Assembly (NCBI GenBank): GCA_030038355.1
Contig: JASHPB010000211.1
Span: 1-40,111 of the forward strand
DNA length: 40,111 nt
Source: Candidatus Binataceae bacterium
GTDB taxonomy: Bacteria > Desulfobacterota > Binatia > Binatales > Binataceae
Direction: 5' to 3'
Under the pieces are notes generated by a model that was given only the letters and a program-made list of their open reading frames with translations, did not search any database and was not told the origin of the DNA. Shown here piece by piece: positions 33,098 through 40,111 of this stretch (position 1 is its first letter; every line of letters starts with the position of its first letter). The translations under genes and the position numbers were made by a program.

Positions 33098-33879
33098 ACG
33101 CCCTCCGTTGCAAATGCCGGCCGGGGCTTGGCGGCTGATCTCACCGTGGCCTCGGGCGGTCGGATATACATTGGCTCAAGCGTTGCGGGCTCAACGACTT
33201 CTCCGCGCGACATGATGGCCGCGCCGATCGCTGCCACACATGGCCCGCGCACCAAAAATCTCGATGTATCGAGTACCGCCACCACGTGACCCTTGGGGCT
33301 GAACAGGGCCGCCGCATCCTTCGCCCTCATGTCGCCGGCAAATACGACGTCACCGGCGACTCGCGAAGCCAAGTCTTCGAGCACGACTAACAACGCTTCC
33401 GACACTTTCTCTAACCCATCCGACACAACACGGTAAAGAGCAGCGAATACTTCTCCTTTGCGAGCATCCACAACGCAGCAAATCTGCGTGCCATCGCTCA
33501 AATTTGCCTCTCCCAGTGCAGCTAAGGCCATCGCGTCGAGGCTTGGCACGCCAATGACCGCGCAACCGCTAGCCATCGCGATCCCTTTGGCATAGCTCAG
33601 CCCGATCCGAAGCCCGGTGAATGATCCCGGCCCGATGCCAACCGCGACAGCGCCGAGGTCGCTCAGCACGATCTTCGAACCCTTCAGCAGATCATCGACC
33701 GCGCGAGGCAGCGCCGCGCCGTGCGCTGTCACCGGGCAAGCGAGCTGACCTGCGATGCGGCCCTTGGCCACGACTCCGAGGAATGCCGTCGATGAACCTG
33801 TATCGAGACCGAGGACCGGTGTGGCTGCGGCAGCTTCCGCCAGGAGGCGATCAACCCTGCACAATATGCGAGATGTCAT
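33073..33879 (-). CDS. tsaB: tRNA threonylcarbamoyladenosine synthesis protein TsaB
   Basis: TsaB partners TsaD and TsaE in making t6A37 in ANN-decoding tRNAs. The 268-residue ASKHA-fold protein shows VLGLDTGSSTAFLGVV, the hallmark AVGIGPGSFTGLRIGLSYAKGIA and CCVVDARKGEVFAALYR. The ATG at 33879 overlaps the rseP 3' end by 29 bp and has no Shine-Dalgarno; a TTG five codons later is possible. It sits between rseP and the YdcH-like gene. TsaD is not in the window. Confidence 0.92.
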   Translation of the reverse strand: MTSRILCRVDRLLAEAAAATPVLGLDTGSSTAFLGVVAKGRIAGQLACPVTAHGAALPRAVDDLLKGSKIVLSDLGAVAVGIGPGSFTGLRIGLSYAKGIAMASGCAVIGVPSLDAMALAALGEANLSDGTQICCVVDARKGEVFAALYRVVSDGLEKVSEALLVVLEDLASRVAGDVVFAGDMRAKDAAALFSPKGHVVAVLDTSRFLVRGPCVAAIGAAIMSRGEVVEPATLEPMYIRPPEATVRSAAKPRPAFATEGVWSEETKN

Positions 33880-35239
33880 TGAAGATGACGAACGCCATCA
33901 ACGCGACCAGCAGGAACAGCCCAACCTGAAGCATCATCTCGCGATACTTGAGTTCGAGCGGCTTGCCGCGCGCGCCTTCGAAAACAAAGAACAACAGATG
34001 TCCTCCGTCGAGCAGCGGCACCGGCAGCAGGTTGATAATGCCGAGCTCGATCGAGAGCATCACGGTAAACATCGCGGCGTCAGCCAATCCCTGATGCGCA
34101 TACTGGCCAGCCATCTGCGCGATACGAATCGGGCCGCCGAGCGCCTCGCGAATGGGAGTCGAACCGGTCACGATACTTGCTATGCCGACGATCAACTGGC
34201 CGGTGAGGTTCCACGTTGAAGCGACTGCGTGCACGGACGCGTCGAGCGGACCGAAGCGCTGGATCTTGGCGTCGCCGCTCGGAGTGACGCCGATCACCCA
34301 GGTCGGCACAGATTTGCCGGTTACGGTTTTCTCATCCTGGCGCGTCGGCTTCAGCACGATGGACTCATGTACGGCAGAGCCATCGACGATGCGTTTGACG
34401 TCGAGCTTGAGCGGCGCGCCGTTGCTCGAGCGGACCGTTTCTGCGAATTCGTTCCAGGTGTCCATCGGCTTGCCGTTGATCGAAACGATCACGTCGCCAT
34501 GCTTGAGCCCGGCGGCGTGAGCTGGCAAGTCCGACTTCACATCGCCAACGACGGGGAGTGGCACGGGCACGCCATACATAAAGACGAGAGTCAGCAGAAT
34601 CGGAGCGAACAGAATGTTAGCTCCCGGGCCGGCAAGGACGATCAGCGCGCGCTTCCAAAGGGCCTGGGTCGGGAAACATCGCGTTCCGTAGGATTTGACG
34701 AGAATTCTATCGGGCTGCTCGGTGATTTTCTTTACCGCTTCATCGACGTTGCCGGTCGCGTTGATCTCATTGAGGACGACCGCTTCTTCAGCGCTAAGCT
34801 CGCGTCCGATGATCTCGCGAGCCGCGGCCGGATCGGCATCCAGCGCGAGCGACGTGCCGCCCGCCTGTTCGTTGCCACAGACTTGCTTCGCGATCGCAAG
34901 CATCCGCTCGTCGGCGCTGTTTCCGTAGATGACCGTCCCATGCTGGCGGGCCGCATCCAGCACGTCGAGCGCGAGCTCGCGGCTGTAGTCGCCGATCTCT
35001 TCGGGGCGCGGCTCCTCGCCGACTTCGTCGCCGAGCATGCGGCAATAGCCGCCGAACGGCGTCGCACCGATTGAATACTCGGTTTCGCCGCGCCGGATAC
35101 CGAAGATCTTGGGCGGGTAGCCGATTGAAAAGCGGATCACGCGGACGCCGAGCCGCTTCGCCATCGCGAAGTGACCAGCCTCGTGCACCACCACCAGAAT
35201 TCCGAAGATGATTACCGCGGACAGGATCGAGATCAGCAT
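33851..35239 (-). CDS. rseP: Site-2 intramembrane metalloprotease RseP with a large insertion
   Basis: RseP cuts anti-sigma factors and signal-peptide remnants inside the inner membrane. The zinc motif HEAGH (His19, Glu20, His23) is in TM1, the PDZ domain is at about 225-290 and the second metal motif reads LLPVPLLDGGHLLFF. Unusually, about 110 residues (roughly 75-183) lie between GGYCRML and the normal continuation GTRCFPTQALWKRALIVLAGP; E. coli RseP has about 25 there. The insert is acidic and helical-looking, with two Cys-free charged blocks and one Cys. The gene follows cdsA by 56 bp; dxr, often between them, is absent. Confidence 0.92.
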   Translation of the reverse strand: MLISILSAVIIFGILVVVHEAGHFAMAKRLGVRVIRFSIGYPPKIFGIRRGETEYSIGATPFGGYCRMLGDEVGEEPRPEEIGDYSRELALDVLDAARQHGTVIYGNSADERMLAIAKQVCGNEQAGGTSLALDADPAAAREIIGRELSAEEAVVLNEINATGNVDEAVKKITEQPDRILVKSYGTRCFPTQALWKRALIVLAGPGANILFAPILLTLVFMYGVPVPLPVVGDVKSDLPAHAAGLKHGDVIVSINGKPMDTWNEFAETVRSSNGAPLKLDVKRIVDGSAVHESIVLKPTRQDEKTVTGKSVPTWVIGVTPSGDAKIQRFGPLDASVHAVASTWNLTGQLIVGIASIVTGSTPIREALGGPIRIAQMAGQYAHQGLADAAMFTVMLSIELGIINLLPVPLLDGGHLLFFVFEGARGKPLELKYREMMLQVGLFLLVALMAFVIFNDISHIVQG

Positions 35240-35295
35240 TATGGAGAAAGCTCGCGAGCGGAGTCAGCAGAGATTCGATGCGCGCCAAGTCCGCG

Positions 35296-36081
35296 TCATT
35301 TGACCCAATAGTAGGTGAATACCGCTGCGAAGACTAGGCTGCATGTGCGATCGATAAGCCCACCATGGCCGGGAAAGATCCATCCCGAGTCCTTGACTCC
35401 CGCGGATCTCTTCAGTGCCGAGCCTCCCAGGTCGCCGAGCTGTGCCAGGATCGAGACAACTGCCGAGAGGCTCGCCGTGTCCGCGACGCTCGACGATGGC
35501 TCGAGGAACACGCCTAGTATCAATCCAGCGACAACGGTGGCCACCAGTCCTCCGATCGCGCCCTCGACGGTCTTGTTCGGGCTAACTTCCGGCGCGAGTT
35601 TCGTCCGACCCAGTGATCGTCCGGCGAAATAAGCTCCGCTGTCGCTTACGATCACGAGCAGCAACATCAGGATGATCAATTTCACGCCGCCGGGGCGATT
35701 CCTGAGGAAGGCGAAGTAGGGATAGAGCACGCCGACGTAGGGCGCGCCGATCGCGGTGAGCGCGCCGCGCTCGATGGGCTTCTCACTCCCCTCAATCGCG
35801 ACGCGGGCGATCAGGATCAACATCAGGACGATTATCGCGGCCGGAAGCCACGCGCCCGGCTGGCCGCCCAACAGGAATGCGAACATCGGCAGCGCGCCGA
35901 GGAAAAGCAGGATCGAGATTCCGCGAAAAGATAGCGCGGCCGTCATCGCGCCGACTTCGTAGAGTCCGATGAGTCCGAGCGCTGCGATGAAAAGAGTGAA
36001 GAACCAGTTGGGCGCGAAGACAATCGCCGCGAGCACGACCGGCAGCGCGATCGCTGCCGTGAGCAGCCTAGTTCTGAGCAC
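35296..36081 (-). CDS. cdsA: Phosphatidate cytidylyltransferase CdsA, atypical signature
   Basis: CdsA makes CDP-diacylglycerol, the precursor for pssA. The 261-residue protein has about eight hydrophobic spans, the SDSGAYFAGRSLGRTKLAPE region, PNKTVEGAIGG and the signature KRSAGVKDSGWIFPGHGG. The signature ends DRTC, where the family has DR-x-D; the last Asp, expected to help bind magnesium, is Cys in the translated sequence. All else is normal, so activity is likely but the change deserves checking. It overlaps uppS by 14 bp and precedes rseP. Confidence 0.9.
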   Translation of the reverse strand: MLRTRLLTAAIALPVVLAAIVFAPNWFFTLFIAALGLIGLYEVGAMTAALSFRGISILLFLGALPMFAFLLGGQPGAWLPAAIIVLMLILIARVAIEGSEKPIERGALTAIGAPYVGVLYPYFAFLRNRPGGVKLIILMLLLVIVSDSGAYFAGRSLGRTKLAPEVSPNKTVEGAIGGLVATVVAGLILGVFLEPSSSVADTASLSAVVSILAQLGDLGGSALKRSAGVKDSGWIFPGHGGLIDRTCSLVFAAVFTYYWVK

Positions 36082-36853
36082 GCAGGCGTTGGTCCGCAGG
36101 GTCCGCGATCGCGCCGTAGCGCCGCTCGCGAGCCTGATACGCGGCCAGGGCGGTCAGCAGCTCGCGCTCGCGGAAATCGGGCCAGAGCGTCTCGGTGAAG
36201 TACAACTCGGTGTAGGCGAGCTGGAACAGGAAGCAGTTCGAGATGCGAATCTCGCCCGAGGTGCGAATCCATAGATCGGGATCCGGGATGTCGCCGGTGT
36301 CGAGCGACGCCGCGATCATGTGCTCGTCGATGGTCTCCGGATCGATCTCGCCTGCCGCCGCCGCGCGCGCGATTTTTCGTGCCGCGCTCACGATATCCTG
36401 GCGGCCGCCGTACGACAGCGCCATGGCCAGGGTCATCGACCGGTTGCTCTTCGTCGTCTCGATCGTCTGCCTGAGAGCGTCACGCACTCGCGGCGGCAAC
36501 CGCTCGACATCGCCGACGGCGACCACGCGCACGTCGCGCTTCATCAGGCGCTTGGTCTCCGTCAGGAGATAGCGATGCAGCAGGCTCATCAGGAAGCTGA
36601 CCTCGGTCGTCGGCCGCTGCCAGTTTTCGGTGGTGAAAGCGAACAGCGTGAGATACGGGATGCCGAGCTCGCGCGCGGCTTCGACCACGGCGCGCACGGA
36701 ATCCTTGCCGCGGCGATGACCTTCGTGGCGCGAAAGCCCGCGTCTGCGCGCCCATCGGCCGTTGCCATCCATTACGAGCGCCACATGGCGTGGTAGCCGC
36801 GACGGCTCGAGCGAGAGCGTCGGGAATTCTTCTAAGGGGAGTGACGTTGGCAC
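36068..36853 (-). CDS. uppS: Isoprenyl transferase (undecaprenyl diphosphate synthase)
   Basis: UppS extends farnesyl diphosphate with isopentenyl units to the C55 carrier lipid of the cell wall. The 261-residue cis-prenyltransferase shows HVALVMDGNGRWARRRGLSRHEGH (catalytic Asp29), then LTLFAFTTENWQRP and the C-terminal DLWIRTSGEIRISNCFLFQ with LAYTELYF. It has normal length. It overlaps cdsA by 14 bp and follows frr, the classical order. Confidence 0.95.
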   Translation of the reverse strand: MPTSLPLEEFPTLSLEPSRLPRHVALVMDGNGRWARRRGLSRHEGHRRGKDSVRAVVEAARELGIPYLTLFAFTTENWQRPTTEVSFLMSLLHRYLLTETKRLMKRDVRVVAVGDVERLPPRVRDALRQTIETTKSNRSMTLAMALSYGGRQDIVSAARKIARAAAAGEIDPETIDEHMIAASLDTGDIPDPDLWIRTSGEIRISNCFLFQLAYTELYFTETLWPDFRERELLTALAAYQARERRYGAIADPADQRLRAQN

Positions 36854-36882
36854 TGGCGAAGGAAAGGAGTCGCGGGGTGCGC

Positions 36883-37440
36883 TCAGACTTCCATGATTTC
36901 GGCTTCTTTAGCGGCGAGCACCTTGTCGAGGCGCTCGATGAAATCGGAGGTAAGCTGCTGCACCTTAGCCTCGGCGGCGTGGAGATCGTCGTCGTTAACC
37001 TGCTTCTCCTTGTGCAACTCCTTCAGCATATCGTTGGCGTCGCGGCGATGGTTGCGAATACCGACGCGGAATTCTTCGGCGTCCTTGCGGACCTTTTTTA
37101 CGAGGTCGCGGCGGCGCTCTTCGGTGAGCTCAGGAATCGGGATGCGGAGGATCTTGCCGTCGTTCATCGGCGTAAGCCCGAGATCGGACGACTGGATTGC
37201 CTTCTCGATATCGTGCATCGCGCCCTTGTCGTAGGGCGTAATCACGAGCAGGCGCGGCTCGGGCGCCGCGAGCCCGGCAAGCTGGCGCAGCGGAGTTTTC
37301 GAGCCGTAGTAATCGACGTGGAGGTTCTCGATCAGCGCCGTCGAGGCGCGGCCAGTGCGCACACGCGCAAGCTCATGGCGGAATGCGTCGACGGCTTTCT
37401 CCATTTCCTTGCGGGTTTCTTCGATTATTTCTCCAGTCAT
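36883..37440 (-). CDS. frr: Ribosome recycling factor
   Basis: RRF splits post-termination ribosomes with EF-G. The 185-residue protein has the expected three-helix-bundle sequence, including [21 protein letters not shown], then [20 protein letters not shown] and [19 protein letters not shown]. It overlaps pyrH by 4 bp (ATGA). Complete and typical. Confidence 0.96.
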   Translation of the reverse strand: MTGEIIEETRKEMEKAVDAFRHELARVRTGRASTALIENLHVDYYGSKTPLRQLAGLAAPEPRLLVITPYDKGAMHDIEKAIQSSDLGLTPMNDGKILRIPIPELTEERRRDLVKKVRKDAEEFRVGIRNHRRDANDMLKELHKEKQVNDDDLHAAEAKVQQLTSDFIERLDKVLAAKEAEIMEV

Positions 37441-38192
37441 GGCTGTGGGCCGCTCTCCACCCAGGTTCCAATCGGTTCGCCCATCACGGCCTTCCTTATA
37501 TTACCTCGTTTTCGCAGGTTGAAAACGATAATGGGCATGCGGTTGTCCATGCACATCGCGATCGCCGTCGAATCCATCACCTTCAGGTTCTGCTGCAGGA
37601 CATCGCGGTAGGTCAAGCGGTCGAAGCGTTTGGCGTCCGGCTCGCGCATCGGATCCCGGTCGTACACGCCATCAATCGTGTGGCTCGCCTTGAGGATTAC
37701 CTCGGCGCCGACTTCCATCGCGCGAAGGCTCGCCGCGGTATCGGTGGTGAAGTAGGGATTACCCGTTCCCGCGGCGCAAATCACGACCCGCCCCTTCTCC
37801 ATGTGGCGCAGCGCGCGGCGACGGATATAGGGCTCGCAGACGGCCTGGATTTCGATCGCGGAGAGCACGCGGGTCGGCACGCCGCACTGCTCGAGCGCGT
37901 TTTGCAGCGCGAGCGAGTTGATCACGATCGCGAGCATCCCCATCTGATCTGCCGTTGAGCGATCCATGCCGCGGGCCTCGTAGTCGCTGCCGCGCATGAA
38001 GTTGCCCGCGCCAATCACCAGTGCGATCTGCACGCCGAGGTCGACTACTTCCTTGATTTCGGAAGCGAACTGCGCGAGCACGTCGAGGTCGATTCCGCTG
38101 CCGCCCGCGGGCGCCAATGCTTCACCCGAGAGTTTGAGGAGGATACGGCTGAAGCGCGGCTTCCCGTGCGGAGCGCCCTTTACTTCAGCCAT
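37437..38192 (-). CDS. pyrH: Uridylate kinase
   Basis: PyrH phosphorylates UMP to UDP. The 251-residue amino-acid-kinase-fold protein shows [53 protein letters not shown] and the C-terminal [18 protein letters not shown] strong GAGGAGG precedes the ATG. It lies 36 bp after tsf and is coupled to frr by a 4-bp overlap. Confidence 0.96.
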   Translation of the reverse strand: MAEVKGAPHGKPRFSRILLKLSGEALAPAGGSGIDLDVLAQFASEIKEVVDLGVQIALVIGAGNFMRGSDYEARGMDRSTADQMGMLAIVINSLALQNALEQCGVPTRVLSAIEIQAVCEPYIRRRALRHMEKGRVVICAAGTGNPYFTTDTAASLRAMEVGAEVILKASHTIDGVYDRDPMREPDAKRFDRLTYRDVLQQNLKVMDSTAIAMCMDNRMPIIVFNLRKRGNIRKAVMGEPIGTWVESGPQP

Positions 38193-38228
38193 CGTTACCT
38201 CCTCTGCTTGCGCGATTGGCGAACCTTG

Positions 38229-38855
38229 CTACCCGGCAGCGGACGCCGAATTGTTGCCCGACTGCTCACCAAGTTGGAAGCGCACAAAGCGCCTCACCTC
38301 GACCTTCTCGCCCATCTTGGCGGAAGCCTGCGTCACCAGCTCATTGATCGTGATGTTGGGGTCGCGCACCCAGGCCTGCTCGAGCAGGCATACGTCCTTG
38401 AAGAATTTTTCTATCTTGCCATCGACGATCTTGCCGAGCACCGCGGCCGGTTTGCCTTCGGCCTGAGCAGCGTAGATCTTGCGCTCCTGCTCGATTAGCT
38501 CGGGCGCGAGTTCCTCGCGACAGACGACGCGTGGATTGGTGGCAGCTACCTGCATCGCAAGTTCTTTCACCAGCTTCTGGAAGTCGTCGGTGCGGGCCAC
38601 GAAATCGCTTTCGCAGTTGATCTCGATCAGCACGCCGAGTTTACCACCGGCGTGAATGTAGGAGCCGACCGCGCCCTCCGAGGCGACGCGATCAGCGCGC
38701 TTGGCCGCAGCAAGCACGCCCTTTTCACGGAGCCACGTGGCAGCCTTCTCGAGGTCGCCGGCGCACTCCGCGAGCGCTTTCTTGCAGTCCATCACGCCCG
38801 CGCCGGTCTTCTCGCGCAGTTCCTTGATCGTCTTCGCGTCGATTTCGTTAGCCAT
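38229..38855 (-). CDS. tsf: Translation elongation factor Ts
   Basis: EF-Ts is the nucleotide exchange factor of EF-Tu. The product is 208 residues, the short form with one dimerisation subdomain, common outside gamma-proteobacteria. It shows the N-terminal UBA-like IKELREKTGAGVMDCKKALAE, then VLIEINCESDFVARTDDFQK and ELAMQVAATNP. It lies 115 bp after rpsB, and the leader 38856-38970 holds nothing I recognise. Confidence 0.96.
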   Translation of the reverse strand: MANEIDAKTIKELREKTGAGVMDCKKALAECAGDLEKAATWLREKGVLAAAKRADRVASEGAVGSYIHAGGKLGVLIEINCESDFVARTDDFQKLVKELAMQVAATNPRVVCREELAPELIEQERKIYAAQAEGKPAAVLGKIVDGKIEKFFKDVCLLEQAWVRDPNITINELVTQASAKMGEKVEVRRFVRFQLGEQSGNNSASAAG

Positions 38856-38970
38856 GAATATCTCGTGATTCTAGTTAGTATCGTTGGCGTAAGCCGGGTA
38901 CTGCAAGCGGGGACCGCGAGCCTGCGCCCCACTCGATCCCCGCCGCCAAGCGTCCGTGTCTTTGACTGCG

Positions 38971-39744
38971 CTAGACTGGGCTGGTCGCGTCCGGAGCACC
39001 GCCGCCGTTGGCTCCCGCTCCACCCGACAGATCCTGATCACCCTTCTGGCGTTCCTCGGCCAGCTGGTGGCCTTCGATCACGGCATCTGCTACCGCCGCG
39101 GTAAACAGCTTGATAGCGCGGATTGCGTCGTCGTTACCCGGGATTCGATAAGCGATGAGGTCGGGGTCGCAGTTGGTATCAACCACGGCCGCGACCGGCA
39201 ATCCGAGCCGATTCGCCTCGGCGACGGCGATATATTCCTTCTTGGTATCGATAATCCAGAGTGCGTCCGGCAGCTTGCGCATGTTCTTGATACCGGCCAG
39301 CGTGGCCATCAGCTTCTCGTGCTCGCGCGCATTGTCGCTCATCTCTTTCTTGGTGAGCGCCTGCTGCATCTCAGGATCGGCCATGATCTCTTCGAGCTTC
39401 TTCAGCCGATCGATCGACGCGCGGATGGTCTGGAAGTTGGTCAGCATCCCGCCCAGCCATCGATTGTTGACGTAGAACATCCCGCAGCGCTCGGCCTCTT
39501 CGCGCACGATATCCTGCGCCTGCTTCTTGGTGCCGACGAAGAGGATCGTGCCGCCCTGCGCCGCGAGGTCGCGCGCGAACTCGTAGGTCGCGCGGAACAT
39601 CTTCACGGTCTGCTGGAGGTCGATAATGTAGATGCCGTTGCGGGCGCCGAAGATGTACGGCTTCATCTTCGGGTTCCAGCGGCTGGTCTGATGGCCGAAG
39701 TGAACGCCGGCCTCCAGAAGCTGCTTCATGCTGATTTCTGTCAT
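38971..39744 (-). CDS. rpsB: 30S ribosomal protein S2
   Basis: S2 is an essential 30S protein. The 257-residue product begins [20 protein letters not shown], with [39 protein letters not shown] and ADLVIIDT-like [20 protein letters not shown]. The ATG at 39744 starts the conserved N-terminus and has AAGGA upstream; an ATG 36 bp earlier would add a non-homologous tail. It follows rho, an unusual upstream neighbour. Confidence 0.96.
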   Translation of the reverse strand: MTEISMKQLLEAGVHFGHQTSRWNPKMKPYIFGARNGIYIIDLQQTVKMFRATYEFARDLAAQGGTILFVGTKKQAQDIVREEAERCGMFYVNNRWLGGMLTNFQTIRASIDRLKKLEEIMADPEMQQALTKKEMSDNAREHEKLMATLAGIKNMRKLPDALWIIDTKKEYIAVAEANRLGLPVAAVVDTNCDPDLIAYRIPGNDDAIRAIKLFTAAVADAVIEGHQLAEERQKGDQDLSGGAGANGGGAPDATSPV

Positions 39745-39764
39745 AATTTCGTCCTTGCCTCTTG

Positions 39765-39779
39765 TGCCCTTCGCGGGCA
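39765..39779 (-). promoter_or_regulatory. Small hairpin in the rpsB leader
   Basis: TGCCC-GCGAA-GGGCA is a 5-bp stem with a 5-nt loop, 20 nt before the rpsB start and about 40 nt after the rho stop. It has no T-tract. It could belong to an autoregulatory S2 leader, but nothing proves this. Confidence 0.3.
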
Positions 39780-39824
39780 ATCCCTCTTTTTATCAGGGCA
39801 GAGCGGCCGATTGAAGCGCCGCGC

Positions 39825-40111
39825 TCAGGCGTTCATCGATTCGAGAAACTCCTCGTTGGTCTTGGTTCCCTGCATCTTGTCGATCAGGAACTCCATCGCC
39901 TCGACCGCGTTCAGCTGCGAAAGGAGCTTACGCAGGATCCAGATGCGGTTCAGAGTCGCGCGCGGCAGCAGCAGCTCCTCCTTACGGGTCGAGGAGCGCT
40001 GGATATCGATCGTCGGGAAGATACGCTTTTCGAGGAGCCGGCGGTCGAGCGCAATCTGTTGATTGCCCGTGCCCTTGAACTCCTCGAAGATGACTTCCTC
40101 CATTCGGCTGC
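39825..40111 (-). CDS. rho: Transcription termination factor Rho, C-terminal end (cut by window edge)
   Basis: Rho is the hexameric RNA helicase that ends transcription at unstructured C-rich RNA. About 94 residues are visible, beginning [20 protein letters not shown]. They continue with [20 protein letters not shown] and RKEELLLP, then [14 protein letters not shown] and [20 protein letters not shown], all diagnostic of the Rho C-terminus. The frame is open through the right edge, so the start is outside the window. Confidence 0.96.
   Translation of the reverse strand, partial: SRMEEVIFEEFKGTGNQQIALDRRLLEKRIFPTIDIQRSSTRKEELLLPRATLNRIWILRKLLSQLNAVEAMEFLIDKMQGTKTNEEFLESMNA

Noticed and set aside
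38956-40062. Long plus-strand open frame over rpsB and rho
   Set aside because: Antisense shadow of two highly conserved genes; no start context or domain match.
1-40111. CRISPR arrays, IS elements, prophage, tRNA or rRNA genes
   Set aside because: No regularly spaced repeats, transposase or integrase motifs, terminal inverted repeats or cloverleaf sequences were recognised by eye.

Overview
This window is about 40 kb of a GC-rich bacterial chromosome. It is densely coded, and nearly everything is housekeeping or biosynthetic. Gene order and content point to a lineage near the former Deltaproteobacteria, for example Desulfobacterota or Candidatus Binatota. The pointers are the ilvN-ilvC-psd-pssA-leuA-leuB-asd-like-truA series, the rho-rpsB-tsf-pyrH-frr-uppS-cdsA-rseP series, outer-membrane lipoprotein export (LolC/E type), selenocysteine synthesis (SelA), a luciferase-like F420-type oxidoreductase and family III CoA-transferases. 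The taxonomic placement is inference.

Layout. 1-305: 5' end of gyrB, leftward and cut by the window edge, with a promoter and an AT-rich upstream region. 601-2130: a CADD/PqqC-like haem-oxygenase-fold enzyme diverging from a VapBC toxin-antitoxin pair. 2134-5150: dsbD and a RibBA-like protein whose two active sites both look degenerate. 5286-9282: a galactoside cassette of nucleotidyltransferase, galactokinase and, converging on them, an alpha-galactosidase. 9382-14079: an MFS exporter, a bioB broken by four frameshifts, selA and a luciferase-like oxidoreductase. 14172-16799: a zinc-ribbon/BON membrane protein, an SCP2 protein and a small basic orphan. 16840-20573 (leftward): two family III CoA-transferases and a lipoprotein-release permease in one likely operon. 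20707-23901: maf, type II pantothenate kinase, rarA and an HU-like gene.

24095-40111 reads leftward except for one flavin-binding-fold gene at 29046. It holds branched-chain amino-acid genes (ilvN, ilvC, leuA, leuB), phospholipid genes (psd, pssA, cdsA), undecaprenyl synthesis (uppS), tRNA modification (truA, tsaB), site-2 protease (rseP) and the translation block rho-rpsB-tsf-pyrH-frr. ilvB, leuC, leuD and dxr, which often accompany these genes, are absent from the window.

The best regulatory discovery is a complete leucine attenuator ahead of leuA: a strong promoter, a 26-codon leader ORF with a Leu-rich run, a pause hairpin and a 14-bp terminator stem. The other main leads are enzyme homologues missing expected catalytic residues (RibBA-like, Asd-like, CdsA), an insertion of about 100 residues in RseP, the decayed bioB, and tandem 10-bp repeats in front of vapB. 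I saw no CRISPR array, transposon, prophage, rRNA or tRNA gene.
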